Shown piece after piece: positions 12,788 through 23,244 of a stretch of 64,000 nt of DNA. Every line of letters begins with the position of its first letter. Position 1 is the first letter of the stretch. Under the pieces are notes generated by a model. That model had not been told where the DNA came from. It did not search any database and was given only the letters and a program-made list of their open reading frames with translations. The position numbers and the translations under genes were made by a program. This DNA is from Crotophaga sulcirostris. Its lineage: Eukaryota > Chordata > Aves > Cuculiformes > Crotophagidae. The stretch is from positions 3,359,869 through 3,423,868 of the forward strand of contig VYZB01000040.1 in NCBI GenBank assembly GCA_013397455.1, in the 5' to 3' direction.

Positions 12788-13025
12788 GACCATGGCTTTT
12801 CTTCCCTTCTCACTTTCATTTCTTCTTTCCTTTCTTTCACCCCCCCCCCACACATTCTTGTCTCCCCATCCCCTCCCCCTCGTCTTCCTCTGTTCCCCCC
12901 CCCCTTTGTTTTCTTTTACTTTTTAGCCCCTTTCCAAGACTGTCCTTTCTCACCCTTCCTGTTCATCATTCCCTATTGGCTGTTAGATCTCTTTCCTTCT
13001 TCCTCAGCACTTTTTTTTTTTTTTA
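12788..13025. repeat. Polypyrimidine (C/T) low-complexity tract
   Basis: About 240 bp almost free of purines in long runs. It includes C10 tracts at 12840-12849 and 12895-12904, many TTTCTTTCC blocks, and a long T run at about 13011-13024. A 144-codon plus-strand frame (12748-13182) crosses it, but its Phe/Pro/Ser-only composition is simply the translation of pyrimidines. No LTR or SINE boundary was found. Such tracts can form H-DNA if mirror-symmetric, which this one is not clearly. Confidence 0.85.
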
Positions 13026-14233
13026 CTCTTTTCTCTCCCCCAAGAATGTCCTGAAGATAAGAGAATGGCCCTCTGCAGAACAATCTGTATCTTTCAGAGA
13101 TTACACCCTTATCACTCTTTTCCTTGCAAATACCAGTTCCCATTTAAGATATCTTGTAAGTTTTCTCAACACGAACATATAGGTATAAAAGAATCCAGAA
13201 TCACCCATTTCCTTTAGAAAGTTTGATATATATGTGGTGCTTGCTATAGATGATGCATTACTTATGAGCAAACCTGTTATCCTTGTACAAGATTTCTGTG
13301 GTTGTGGACAGTTTGAACATGCAAGTACTTAAAAACTGATCTATACTGGCAAAGAGGCTTAGTCCTGGCCAATTGATACTCTTGTTATTCCTACAAGCTT
13401 GAGTTACCGTGAGTCATGTAATGTGCAAGGAGAAAAAAAACAAATTCAAGATCCTACTGGCTGCTCTATTCACAAGTTTTATCACATTTACCATCTAAAT
13501 CTCTTTAACATGATATAACACCCCCAGTGGGGATGAATTATGTCAATATAAAGTTACTTATATTGCTCTAGTTGCTCTGTCAGGGGAAGGGAATGAAATA
13601 TGTACATAAAGTCCTTTTATGCTGGGATACTTGATTCTGCCTGAGCAGCTGCAGCTATGAAAAGTGTGACACTGCTGATCAGTGGAGCTCTAGCAGTACA
13701 GAAACTGTCTGTAATAACCTGATAATGGGGAAGAAAATCTATTTTTGTCAATGAACAGTTTTGCAGCAGAGAAGCTGTGCAGTTTTTCCAGGATCCCGTG
13801 GTATCCTGTTGACATCTGACGTATTGTATTTTCCTTCTCAGGGTGCTTACAACACCTTTCCAAGAGAAGCATTTTGCTTACTCTGTTTCCCATGAACTCC
13901 CTCCCCTCTCTGTCTTTTTCTCACCCACTGACTCCAGTTTGCTCTGTATGTCCTCAGTATTTGTGTTCTGGAGGCACAGCTGAAAATTAAGAGGTAATTT
14001 CTCTAGCAGTTGGTGCTTGCATCACAACTGGGCTGCGATGTCCTGCTCCTCCCTTCCTGCACATGTTGAGAGGGTGATTCCATGGAGGGGTCCATGGAGC
14101 TCTGGGAAACCTGATCTTGGTGTTTCCCTTTATTCCATAACCAACATTGACACTGTTGATTTTTCTACTCCGGCTCTCCAGCAGACTCCCCAAGATGATG
14201 GTTGGGATCAGGGCAAGGTATTACCCTGAAGCC
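13026..14233. other. Unique noncoding stretch
   Basis: AT-leaning sequence without recognised repeats or genes. The small frames on both strands (60-70 codons) overlap and are not recognisable. Confidence 0.5.
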
Positions 14234-14278
14234 ATGGATCCCATAGCAATGGGTCCCACAGCAATGGGTCCCATAGAC
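14234..14278. repeat. Minisatellite, 3 x 15 bp
   Basis: Three consecutive 15-bp units: ATGGATCCCATAGCA, ATGGGTCCCACAGCA and ATGGGTCCCATAGAC. The units differ at one to three positions. Because 15 is a multiple of three, one frame reads MDPIA MGPTA MGPID, but nothing around it supports a gene. Most likely a slippage-born local duplication. Confidence 0.9.
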
Positions 14279-14550
14279 ATAAACCCAAAATGGCAGCTCA
14301 GGGAATTAGCCAGTGTTCACCAGGGTTCCTTCCAGCCCCATGGATAGACCAGAGTATGGTGATGGACACTGGTGCATGACCATATCTCATCCCATCAGGC
14401 GCTGAGACAAGCGTGCAAGCTCGTGCTCATGAAGACTGAGAAGCATTTTGAGGTCCCACTGCAGGGCCATCTCAGAGGTCCCAAGAGAAGAAATGAAGGC
14501 TTCAGAGTCAAATATTGGTCAGGGGTACAGTACCACTGTCACGGTGATGT

Positions 14551-14856
14551 GTATCACACAGTATCACAGTATCACAGTATAACCAGGTTGGAAGGGACCT
14601 CTGAGATCATCAAGTCCAACCTATAAGCCAACACTAACACCATCTCATCACCTAAACCATGGCACTGAGTGCCTCATCCAATCTTCCCTTAAACACATCA
14701 AGGGTCGGCGACTCCACCACCTCCCTGGGCAGCGCATTCCAGTGGCCAATCACCCTTTCAGTGAAGAACTTCTTCCTAACATCAAGTCTAAACCTCCCCT
14801 GACGAAGTTTAAGTCCGTGCCCTCTAGTTCTGTCACTGGTCACCTGTGAGAAGAGA
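14551..14856 (-). mobile_element. CR1 LINE 3' fragment with ATACTGTG-type tail
   Basis: In reverse orientation the plus strand begins with repeated GTATCACA units, that is a tail of TGATACTGTG repeats, then AACCAGGTTGGAAGGGACCTC. The minus strand then reads the end of CR1 ORF2 in one open frame: [20 protein letters not shown], then [20 protein letters not shown] and [18 protein letters not shown]. This is the usual C-terminal wording of avian CR1 ORF2, downstream of the reverse transcriptase core. The 5' end breaks off after the segment coding for [10 protein letters not shown]. It belongs to a subfamily distinct from the copies with ATTCTATG tails, and is the best preserved ORF2 end of its type here. 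Not functional. Confidence 0.92.
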
Positions 14857-15809
14857 ATGTATAGATGTCTGGCCTTGCACTGGCAAGTGTCCAAACACAG
14901 TGTCAGGGAGCTTTGTGCAAACTGACTCTGCCAGAGGGGGCTGTGGCTGAGTTAGACATGCTTCCACAGCCCACATTAGCTGTAGTCAACCACTTCTGAA
15001 CAGCTGATGAAGACCCATTCCCTCACATAATCATTTTTATGGATAGTGTATGAGTTGTACGTTCCTGACAGGCTGCAGGCGTGCAGACAAAGATCCAGAA
15101 CGATGTGCTGTGCCTTGGAAGGTGAAGGAGTGTGCTTTTTAATTCAGACCATGACTGGTTGTATGTTTCTCCCTCCTCAAACCGTTTTGCAGAAGCTGCT
15201 CTCTAGCTCCAACCGAACTTCTTGAGGGTCACACTGGTGCACCTCCAAAAGCTTGCTACAGACATATTAGTATTGCGTTTAGACAAAACACAGTGCAAAA
15301 CTGTAATATCTTGTATGCATAAATGGTAGGTGATTCAGACATACGAGGGATAAAAAGCTTGATCTTAGCAACTTCATCTTCTGTTGTCTTTAACGCCTGC
15401 GCCATGAGAGTCAACAGGACATTTTGCCATCACGTTCAGTGAGTAGAGCTGGGAGTAGGATTTCTTGCCAGAGCAAAAATCCAAATACAGTATTGCCATT
15501 GAAAACAGGGAGTCTTGTTTAACATATCGAAAGCATCTTTATTCCTCATCTCTGCTTCTCAAATGGAATTTAATGTTCTGAGCAAAGGTGCTTATTTTCT
15601 CACAAGAAGAATAATGGAATTGATCCTTTCATTTTTAACTCTGTGCCCAGTGGCAATCGGTCACCTCTTTGCAATAATACCTGCAAAGAAAATAATCTCT
15701 GTTGGATCAGATGAAAGGTGGAGAAAAAGTCACAGAATTAACTGGCAGAGCAATCTGGTTGTTGCCCTAACATATGGGAATAATAAGTGCCAGCCAGATA
15801 AAGCCTGAA
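14857..15809. other. Unique noncoding stretch
   Basis: No repeat family recognised. The 97-codon plus-strand frame 15515-15808 has no recognisable domain and no clear start or splice context. Confidence 0.5.
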
Positions 15810-16190
15810 CACTGAGTTTTCATTTTGTTATTCTAAGCACAAAAATAAATATTTTTATGACTACATGTAAAGAGTAAAAACAAATAGAGTTAATACGTAA
15901 AAATATACATTTTGCTTCATTATGTGTAATAATACATATTGATTTCATTACAATATTTTTTTAAAGATCAGTTTGCAAAGGAATAGTGGTTTGTTCCTAA
16001 AACGCAGTCTGCCTTTTTCATCCCATCTTTCTAAGGTGTTGTGCTAGTATAGAATGAAAGGGAAATATTAACTAGGCTATATTATAAAGAGTTATATAGT
16101 GTTCTTTGAAAAAAAGGTATATGCAAAAATGTGAACTAAAAATATTTTTATTTTTACAATTGAACGTGTCTGCCTGATTTTCAGTCGTGG
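15810..16190. promoter_or_regulatory. AT-rich candidate conserved noncoding block
   Basis: Very AT-rich segment with many ATATTTTT/AAATATTTTT words, GTAATAATACATATTG, TTATTTTTACAATTGAA and a short octamer-like TATGCAAAA. No simple tandem period explains it, and it carries no open frame or repeat body. It could be a conserved enhancer, a matrix-attachment-like AT block or neutral AT-rich DNA. The sequence alone cannot separate these. Confidence 0.15.
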
Positions 16191-18600
16191 ACTGCTACGG
16201 GTATGAAAGCAGAAATACAGAGAGAGGGAAATGTTAGTAGTGCTCCAACTGTAAAACATTTCAAGCATTAATGCACCAGGCTGCTTTGTGCACTTTTGTG
16301 CTTTGGTCTATACAGGTCCCCCTAAGAGGAAGGGCAAGGCACTGCTGCAAACATGGAGCTCAGAGCCAGCAGAAACTCTGACCCAGGACAACCAGGGCAT
16401 AGAATGGCTTGATGTTTTGCAGCATTGTCCAGGTATAACGAAGATCCTAGGTGCCCTTGCCTGGGATCAGCACAGCATGGGCACTGCCAGTCCCTCCAAG
16501 CTCCTCCTCTCACCCAAACACTGTGGCTCCTATCTTCACCCAGTACATTTCTCACGATGCTTGAGGGTCACAAAGACTTGAATTTCAGCAAGCGGGTGCC
16601 TTCTGCAGCCAAACACTGGTGTATGGTCTCACGTACAGCTGTGTTATTGGGAGTCCTATTTTGTGTCACCTCCACACATCTACCACCCAAGTTAATCCAG
16701 TGTACAGCTGCCCCATCCCACTCCGCAAGGCTCGCAAGCGAGCAGCAGCCGGGCTCTGAATGTCTGACCGCATTGCATACTCTGTGGGGGGAAAGCTGGG
16801 AGAAAATAGTCACAGTCCTTTAGGACAAGGATAAGGAATTTTACAGGCATCATGGAGGGTAACTGCTGTTTTCTTTTATTATTCATGAGCTGGTTTAGTC
16901 CAAGAGACAAAGTGATATTTATGTGAACCTTGGGGAATTTGTACAATACAAAGACAGAAAACAGCGAAGCCCAAAGGCAGGCAACCCTCTTGCCATGCCT
17001 CAGGGTGCCAAGATTATAGTACCTGTGGTGGTTTTGCTGGTGCTGAAGCTGAGCTCATCTCCTTCTGCATCCAGTTTCTGAGAACTTCATTTCGCACTCC
17101 AAAAAAAAATAAAAACCCCTTCAATCAACTCCAAGTTTCTTTGGCCCCGCGTTCATACAACAGCCCATCTGTCTGTTTGAACTACCATGGGCAAATGGTC
17201 TCACCAGTGTCATATCCCTCTATTGATTTTGGTCTGGGTGATGACACAGAGGTTAAAGGTCAGCGTATATATACATTATGCAGACTCTAAGGAATGTTGA
17301 CACGAGGTGCTTGCAACAGCGAGAAAGTCAAATTGGAGAGCACATTCAAAATATTAAACAGCAAATCTTGACTTTGCAAACATTAGTGCTGGCTGCATAT
17401 GAGAAACTTAAGCTTTTATATCCAGCTAGTCTATTCTATCAAGTATCACTCACTCTGTGGGCTGATTTACCACACTGCTGTACAAGTGATTTAGCAGATA
17501 CGGATTCTTTTTAAGAAATGTGCTTATTTGTTTAAAAACCTGTTATCATGTTGTGGATTTGAACTTAAATGGACTTTTTTTATCTAGAGAGTGGGTGAGT
17601 TTGGCGAAATTTTTAAAAATCTAATGAGTAGGTGTATGTATTGCAAAATATTTCAGAAAGTGGAGGGAAAAAAATGGTTACCACAGATTTCAGCGTTCCA
17701 AAGTCTGGATAAATGAAGTGATATGTCAGCATTTGTTTTCTTAAGGAAGCAAATAAATTATGCCTCCTAAAAGAATAAAACAACATGTAGATTTCCATTT
17801 GCTGCAGTCCTATAACTAGCCAGAGAAACTCTCTGTAAGCAGTGCATACCCTAGAGGAAATGTATGATATTCCCAAAGAGGGTCGAAGTGCTTAGATGGG
17901 GAGCCAGAATGGCAATGGGCTGACTGTGGAAGTGGAGAAATTAGGGCTGACCCTAAGAACAGAAACCCAGGGCTGAAGTGTTGGGCCCATGAGGCTGGGA
18001 AGAGTTTCAGTACTGAATTCATTGCAGCTTTACCTTCATATCAGATTTTTTTCCGGAGATCTATCCGAATGCCTCGAATCTGGCAAAAAGAATTGAAAAC
18101 CATGAATGAGGCAGTCTAGTCCCTGTGGTTTTTTCTCAGATAGGATTCCATTTGTGTTGCAAGGTTTTTTCTTCCAATTTGAGAGTAAACAGAACATAAC
18201 CAAGCATGTCAAGAATTTCCAAAAGGGTTGGTTCAAATACAATTTTAAGAACAGGCAAAGATGTGATATGATTATTTTGGAAAAAAGATACTCTCACAAT
18301 CTCTGAATGGCTGATGGCCTCAAAAGGACTTTGATTATCAGTAAGATCCCAGATTGGTTAAATTTGGCCTTTGGTTTTTTGGTATCATTCGGTGGAATCA
18401 GATTTTCAACAACTGAGTAGAGTTGCCCTCAAAATACATTGCAGAAATGTACATTTCTTTGAATTTGCTCCAGAAAACACACTGGAAGATTTTTGATCTC
18501 TCCTGTTGTTAAGGACAGGTATAATAAGGGGACCTAGAAGAGGACAGTGGCAATGCTGGTCTCCACTGGGATCCACCTGCCTTTCCTTCTGCCTATAATA
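16191..18600. other. Unique noncoding stretch
   Basis: Plus-strand frame 16425-16823 (132 codons) and overlapping minus-strand frames are present, but none is recognisable. The sequence is otherwise plain, without identified repeats. Confidence 0.5.
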
Positions 18601-18604
18601 CGAA

Positions 18605-18882
18605 ATCTTTAAAAGTTTTATTTCATTTGGAAGCTCAGTTGCTTTTTACTCCTTCTTGGCTTCCTTCCACAGCTTCTTCTCAGTCTCTCCACTGTGACTA
18701 GCTTTCCTCTGAGCCATGCAAAAGTACTCCACGTTCTTCATTTTCACCATGCCCTGGCTCATTTAATATTTCATGTTGTTCTCAACGGTCTGCCCTGAAG
18801 TCATGACGTTGTGCAAGATGTAGGTTTTATTTAAAAGCAGGCTAAAGACAAACAACAGAAAATACCGTCTCAGAAAGATGAA
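18605..18882 (-). pseudogene. Possible processed pseudogene, 3' part of an unidentified protein
   Basis: The minus strand reads from about 18882 as an open frame with a hydrophobic segment (YFLLFVFSLLLN at its core) followed by KTYILHNVMTSGQTVENNMK. A single in-frame stop lies at 18764-18766. The same frame then goes on to a Lys-rich C-terminus ending KKLWKEAKKE, with a stop at 18646-18648. An AATAAA polyadenylation signal follows 24 bp later (18617-18622 on the plus strand). A coherent C-terminus, stop and poly(A) signal in the right order suggest a broken retrocopy or last exon. I do not recognise the protein, no poly(A) tract or target duplication is visible, and chance is a real alternative. 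Confidence 0.28.
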
Positions 18883-18889
18883 GTATTTG

Positions 18890-20679
18890 GATTATTTTTA
18901 ATCTTATGATCTTCAAACTGGCTCTGTCACTTCCAAAAGCCTACTTGAAATAATGGAATAGATCAAGGCAGAATTTTGGCTTTTCTTCCTTACTCTCCTC
19001 TAGTTCTATGTCTTTTTTTCATATCATCTTATTCCATGTCTCCCCACAAAGATACCTCTTTTGGAAACACTCAGCTTCATGGCCTCGTGCCATGCTTTGT
19101 TTACTCTGCGTTGTGCAAACTTCGGTGCAGAAATTTGTTAGGTATTGGCAAAGCTCTGCTTCTACACATGACTTCCACAATAGGGAAGCTTTGTAAATAA
19201 ATAATCACAAACACCTTCGCAAACTGCAAGATGGATAATACTCTCAAGTGCATTTGAAATAATGGTCCCAGGTCTTTGCCAGAGAAAATTGAAACTAGTG
19301 GACATGCATCCATTAACAACAACCAGGAGAGTAGCCTGTTGATGTAGTTATTAAGTCTTCACTCAGATGTTCAGAGGATGGGCCAACTAAAGGCAATCTC
19401 CCTTTGGCTGGGTTTTTCTGAAGTTGCCTAATAAACCACATCATTTACCGGCTTCTATGAGTCTTGTTTCAGGAGATTTTAAAGGTTATACCCTTGAGTT
19501 TTGCTAGTCCACACATGCATTTTTTGCCCAGGGAAGATGGTGTTCAGCAGACCGTATTTTCAACTGGAATCAATCAGTGAAGTCCCATAAAGCACGAAAG
19601 CTTTTAGACCATCTGAAACACTGGACCACAGTCATCAGAAGAGGGGTGTAGTAACAGACATAAAGAGCTTCATGGGAGCCAACGGTGAATCTCCCATTGG
19701 TTTTCCCAGAGCCAAGACTTCACCCAAGTAAGTGTGTGTCCTCTTCTAAGGGGCACATGTACCCTGCAGCGTCCAGTATGTTAACAAAAGCACCGTCCTT
19801 GAGCTGCCATAAAACACATTTGTGGTCATGCATGCAGCTCTTGGGACAGGCTTTATCTCTTCTCATTGTTTGCTCTGTGTGTTTTAGCACAGAGCCGCAG
19901 GACACAGCTTGGCTGCTGTACAGCATTTTGTATAAAGCTGGCCCTGAAGCCAACCACAGCTAAGACACTGTAATTTTCATAGAGACATCACGTACTTTTT
20001 ATGCTCCTTAACTCAACTGTAGTCACAACCTCCCCTTTGTATGGGCAGCTCCTGTGAAAATAAGTTTTAGGAGGTACTTGAAAAGACTCTGCCTCTGTGA
20101 TGTTTAAAAAAAAAAAAAGGTCTTGCTTGCCTGTTAAATGTAGGTCTGAATAGCTTGCCTTAAAAAAAAAAAAGTATTTCAGAACTTGTAATCCATGTTA
20201 CATAGCATACATTGGAACCTGTAATTCCAATAAAAGACACACCAATCTGTTAAAAACCAGCTCTGAAGTGACTTTCTGTGTGCAGTCTGCCTGTATACCA
20301 GTAGCTGGTCATCCTTGCCCCTTTCACAGCTCTTTAGCACATAGAAACCACCACATAGAAAGGCACTTTAAAGTTGCTTATTGAGACCAGCAATGGGGCT
20401 AAATACACTATGTAACTTGCATTAGATTTCAGTAAAATTGGTTACTTTCATGAAGCCTCCAGACTTTGTGCTAGGAGGGTCTAAGCTACTTCTGAGGCCC
20501 AAGGGAGTTTTCAACCAGACAGAAGCCCTGAAGGTGGGGCATCAGGTGGCCAGGAAGACAAAGGGCAATCAAATCGCATCAAGAGTTCCCAACAGCATGG
20601 GACAGGTCTTTATACACTCAGTTGCTAAAGCTCATTGAATAGATTTACAGTCCTGCTTGGGTAATTTACTGTTGGCTAA
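18890..20679. other. Unique noncoding stretch with two A tracts
   Basis: No gene or repeat family recognised. Two A runs (20106-20118 and 20162-20173) lie within 70 bp, each preceded by similar short words (CTGTTTAA-like and GCTTGCC). They may mark a small local duplication or be remnants of poly(A) tails, but no element body is attached. Confidence 0.5.
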
Positions 20680-20840
20680 GCAGATATAAGATTATTTAAC
20701 AAGTTTGCTGGCCCTTAATTACAAATTTAGTACCTTAATTTATTGTCATTTTTTTCCAAATAATGAATATGTTCAAATAATGTTAAATTATATTATAGTA
20801 GGATGCAAATATAATGAATCTGACATCAGGTTGTACAAAG
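20680..20840. promoter_or_regulatory. Candidate conserved noncoding element with octamer and homeodomain words
   Basis: A compact AT-rich block holding a perfect Oct octamer ATGCAAAT (20803-20810), a TTAATTA homeodomain core (20715-20721), a CCTTAATTTATTGTCA stretch and paired AATAATG words. It lacks repeats and open frames. This density of homeodomain and POU-type words in otherwise plain DNA resembles vertebrate developmental enhancers. Conservation and activity are inference. Short AT-rich words also arise by chance. Confidence 0.2.
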
Positions 20841-22219
20841 GCCTCTTCACACTGCTCCCAGGGTGTAATAGGGTCTTGAAGTGAGAGTAAACTTAATTTC
20901 TGCCCTTCAAGGCAGCTTTCTTGAACTAGCATGCAGTGATTCACCATGAGTCAGCAAAAGACCATGACTTGCACAGCTGCTGAGAAATTGGGATCAAAGA
21001 AGCCGGCCTCATTGACTCTGTTGGCCTGCCATTAATACGGGAGAGCCCCGAGGCCAAGCAGTTGGTGTTTGTGTAGCACAAGCAGCTTGAGCAAGTGGGG
21101 GTTGTCCAGTCTTCATTATTGACCCAATTTTGCCTGCGAGCTCCCTTTTCCAGCTATTGCTGTGCTTCATATTGATCTCTGTAAGTCTGGAGTAAAGCAA
21201 CCTGAGTGTAAATCAAAGCTGGATCTGGGGTTCAGAAAAAGGGCTATGAAATGTCAGCAGGAGCAGGCTGCCTCTGGGCAGGGGAAGGACTGGATGCTGA
21301 AGAGTGCAGGAGGAGCACCAGCCTAGGCTGAGGTGAAGAAAGGTGGTCTGAAACACCTGACCTACAACCCCCTTGGGGTATCCTGACAGAAGTTCAGGGC
21401 AAAACATTGCTGGTTGCAGCTGCAGCATAAGGGTTGAGGTAAAAGGTTTTGCTTTATGAGTGTGTTGGTTTTCTTCCCACCTCCCTTTTTTTCTGCTGAA
21501 AACTGGATCTTTAATGGAAGGAGGAATCAGCACAAAATCTCCCATACTCTGCTGAAAATGCAAGCTTGCGTGAAAATCCCTGATTCACCCAAAAATGGTT
21601 AATCTGTCTTAAGTATTGTGCAGTACCCACTTTGAAAAGCTCTTCTCTGTATGATTTTAAAAAGCTTGAAAATGTTCCAAGTTCCACTTCATTTGCTCAG
21701 TTACATCCTGAAGAAGTAAAATGCAGCAAGTTCACTTTCCTAGAGAGTGCAGAAAGCAAAATGCTGTCCAATATCCCAGTAGCATCCCCATTTCCCTGAA
21801 TTTAACTTTCTCAGAGCAACAAGGTGAAATGATAACGGCAACTCTAACTAAAAATCTCAGTCATTGTTCTGTAACAGGCCACATGAGTCTTGCTGCCTGC
21901 TCTATTGTTTCTTACGATATTTTCATATTTTTTCCAAAATATTTTTTCCCTTGGTCCTGGAGAGAAGACAGAAGTATGCAAACACCATTGCCTGCAGATC
22001 TGGAAGCATCAAGTATTGGTCCAGGTGTATTGCATATCTTTGCATTTTTCAAGCCTACCACAGAACAGCAAAGAACTGATGAGTTGTGTGAATCCTTGCC
22101 CATGATCTTGACCACTGAAGAAATGATAAACATTATTGTTTTGACTCCTTGGTCTCAGAAATTCTCCCTCACCATGTTATTGGGGTGTGTGCCTGGATCC
22201 AGCCTGTGCATGTCCAAAC
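20841..22219. other. Unique noncoding stretch before the main CR1
   Basis: A plus-strand frame of 170 codons (21721-22233) runs up to the CR1 boundary. Its product has no recognisable domain, and its last codons lie in the element flank. Nothing else was recognised. Confidence 0.45.
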
Positions 22220-23244
22220 ACATTTGCATATGATAAATGGAGTTAAATCCAGTTGGAGGCTGGTCACGAGTGGCGTCCCCCAGGGTTCAGTGCTGGGGCC
22301 AGTTCTGTTCAATATCTTTATCAACAATCTGGATGAGGGGTTTGAGTGCACCCCTAGCAAGTTTGCAGACGATATTAAACTGGGTGGAGGTGTTGATCTG
22401 CTTGAAGGAAGGGAGGCTCTGCAGAGAGGTCTGGGCAGTCTGGATCGATGAGCTGAAACCAATGGGTTGAGGTTTAACAAGACCACGAGCTGAGTCCTGT
22501 GCTTGGGACACAACAACCCCAGGCAGCGTTACAGACCTGGGGAAGAGTGTCTGGAGAGCTGTCTGGCAGAGAGGGACCTGGGGGTGTTGATTGACAACTG
22601 GTTGGATATGAGCCAGCAGTGGCCCAAGGGGCCAAGAAGGTCAATGGCATCCTGGCCTGTATTAGAAACAGCGTGGCCAGCAGGAGCAGGGCAGTGATTG
22701 TGCCCCTGTTCTCAGCACTGGTGAGGCCACACCTCGAGTGCTGTGTGCAGTTCTGGGCCCTCACTACAAGAAGGACATTGAGGGGCTGGAGCGTGTCCAG
22801 AGGAGGGCAACGAGGCTGGGGAAGGGGCTGGAGAACAAGTCTTGTGAGGAGCTGCTGAGGGAGCTGGGGCTGTTTAGCTTGGAGAAGAGGAGGCTGAGGG
22901 GAGACCTCATCACTGTCTACAACTGCCTGAAAGGAGGTTGTGGCGAGGTGAGTGTTGGTCTCTTCTCCCAGGTGACAGGTGACAGGATGAGAGGAAATGG
23001 CCATAAGTTGTGTGAGGGGAGGTTCAGACTAGCCATTAGGAAAAATTTCTTTACTGAAAGGGTGGTCAGGCACTGGCACAGCTGCCCAAGTAGGTGGTTG
23101 AGTCACCATCCCTGGAGGTGTTTCAAAGACAGGTAGATGAGTTTCGCAGGGATATGGTTAAGTAACTGGACAGATACGGTTGAACTCGATGATCTCAAAG
23201 GTCTTTTCCAACCAGATGATTCTATAATTCTATGATTCTATAAT
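22220..23244 (+). mobile_element. CR1 LINE, largest young-type copy, damaged ORF2
   Basis: A 5'-truncated CR1 LINE of about 1 kb ending in ATTCTATAATTCTATGATTCTATAAT. ORF2 encodes a reverse transcriptase, and its late motifs are readable: [20 protein letters not shown] (domain 4 region) and FADDIKL, the catalytic YxDD-type box with Phe in first place. The frame stops at TGA 22449-22451, where CR1 proteins normally carry Trp. The same frame resumes ([14 protein letters not shown]) until about 22617, then shifts to a second frame ([16 protein letters not shown]) and near 22755 to a third ([20 protein letters not shown], then [20 protein letters not shown]). A last shift follows near 23090. One nonsense and at least three frameshifts make it inactive. 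The wording [20 protein letters not shown] sets it apart from the 36.9, 42.1 and 55.1 kb copies. Confidence 0.95.

Noticed and set aside
12748..13182. 144-codon plus-strand open frame
   Set aside because: Its Phe/Pro/Ser-rich product is only the translation of a polypyrimidine tract; no domain or exon signals.
18221..18240. GGTTCAAAT as a tRNA B box
   Set aside because: No A box at the right distance and no cloverleaf can be drawn.
21721..22233. 170-codon plus-strand frame as a gene
   Set aside because: Unrecognised product that runs into the flank of the CR1 insertion; no exon borders.
22169..23004. Minus-strand frames of 115 and 176 codons
   Set aside because: These are antisense shadows of the CR1 ORF2 on the plus strand.
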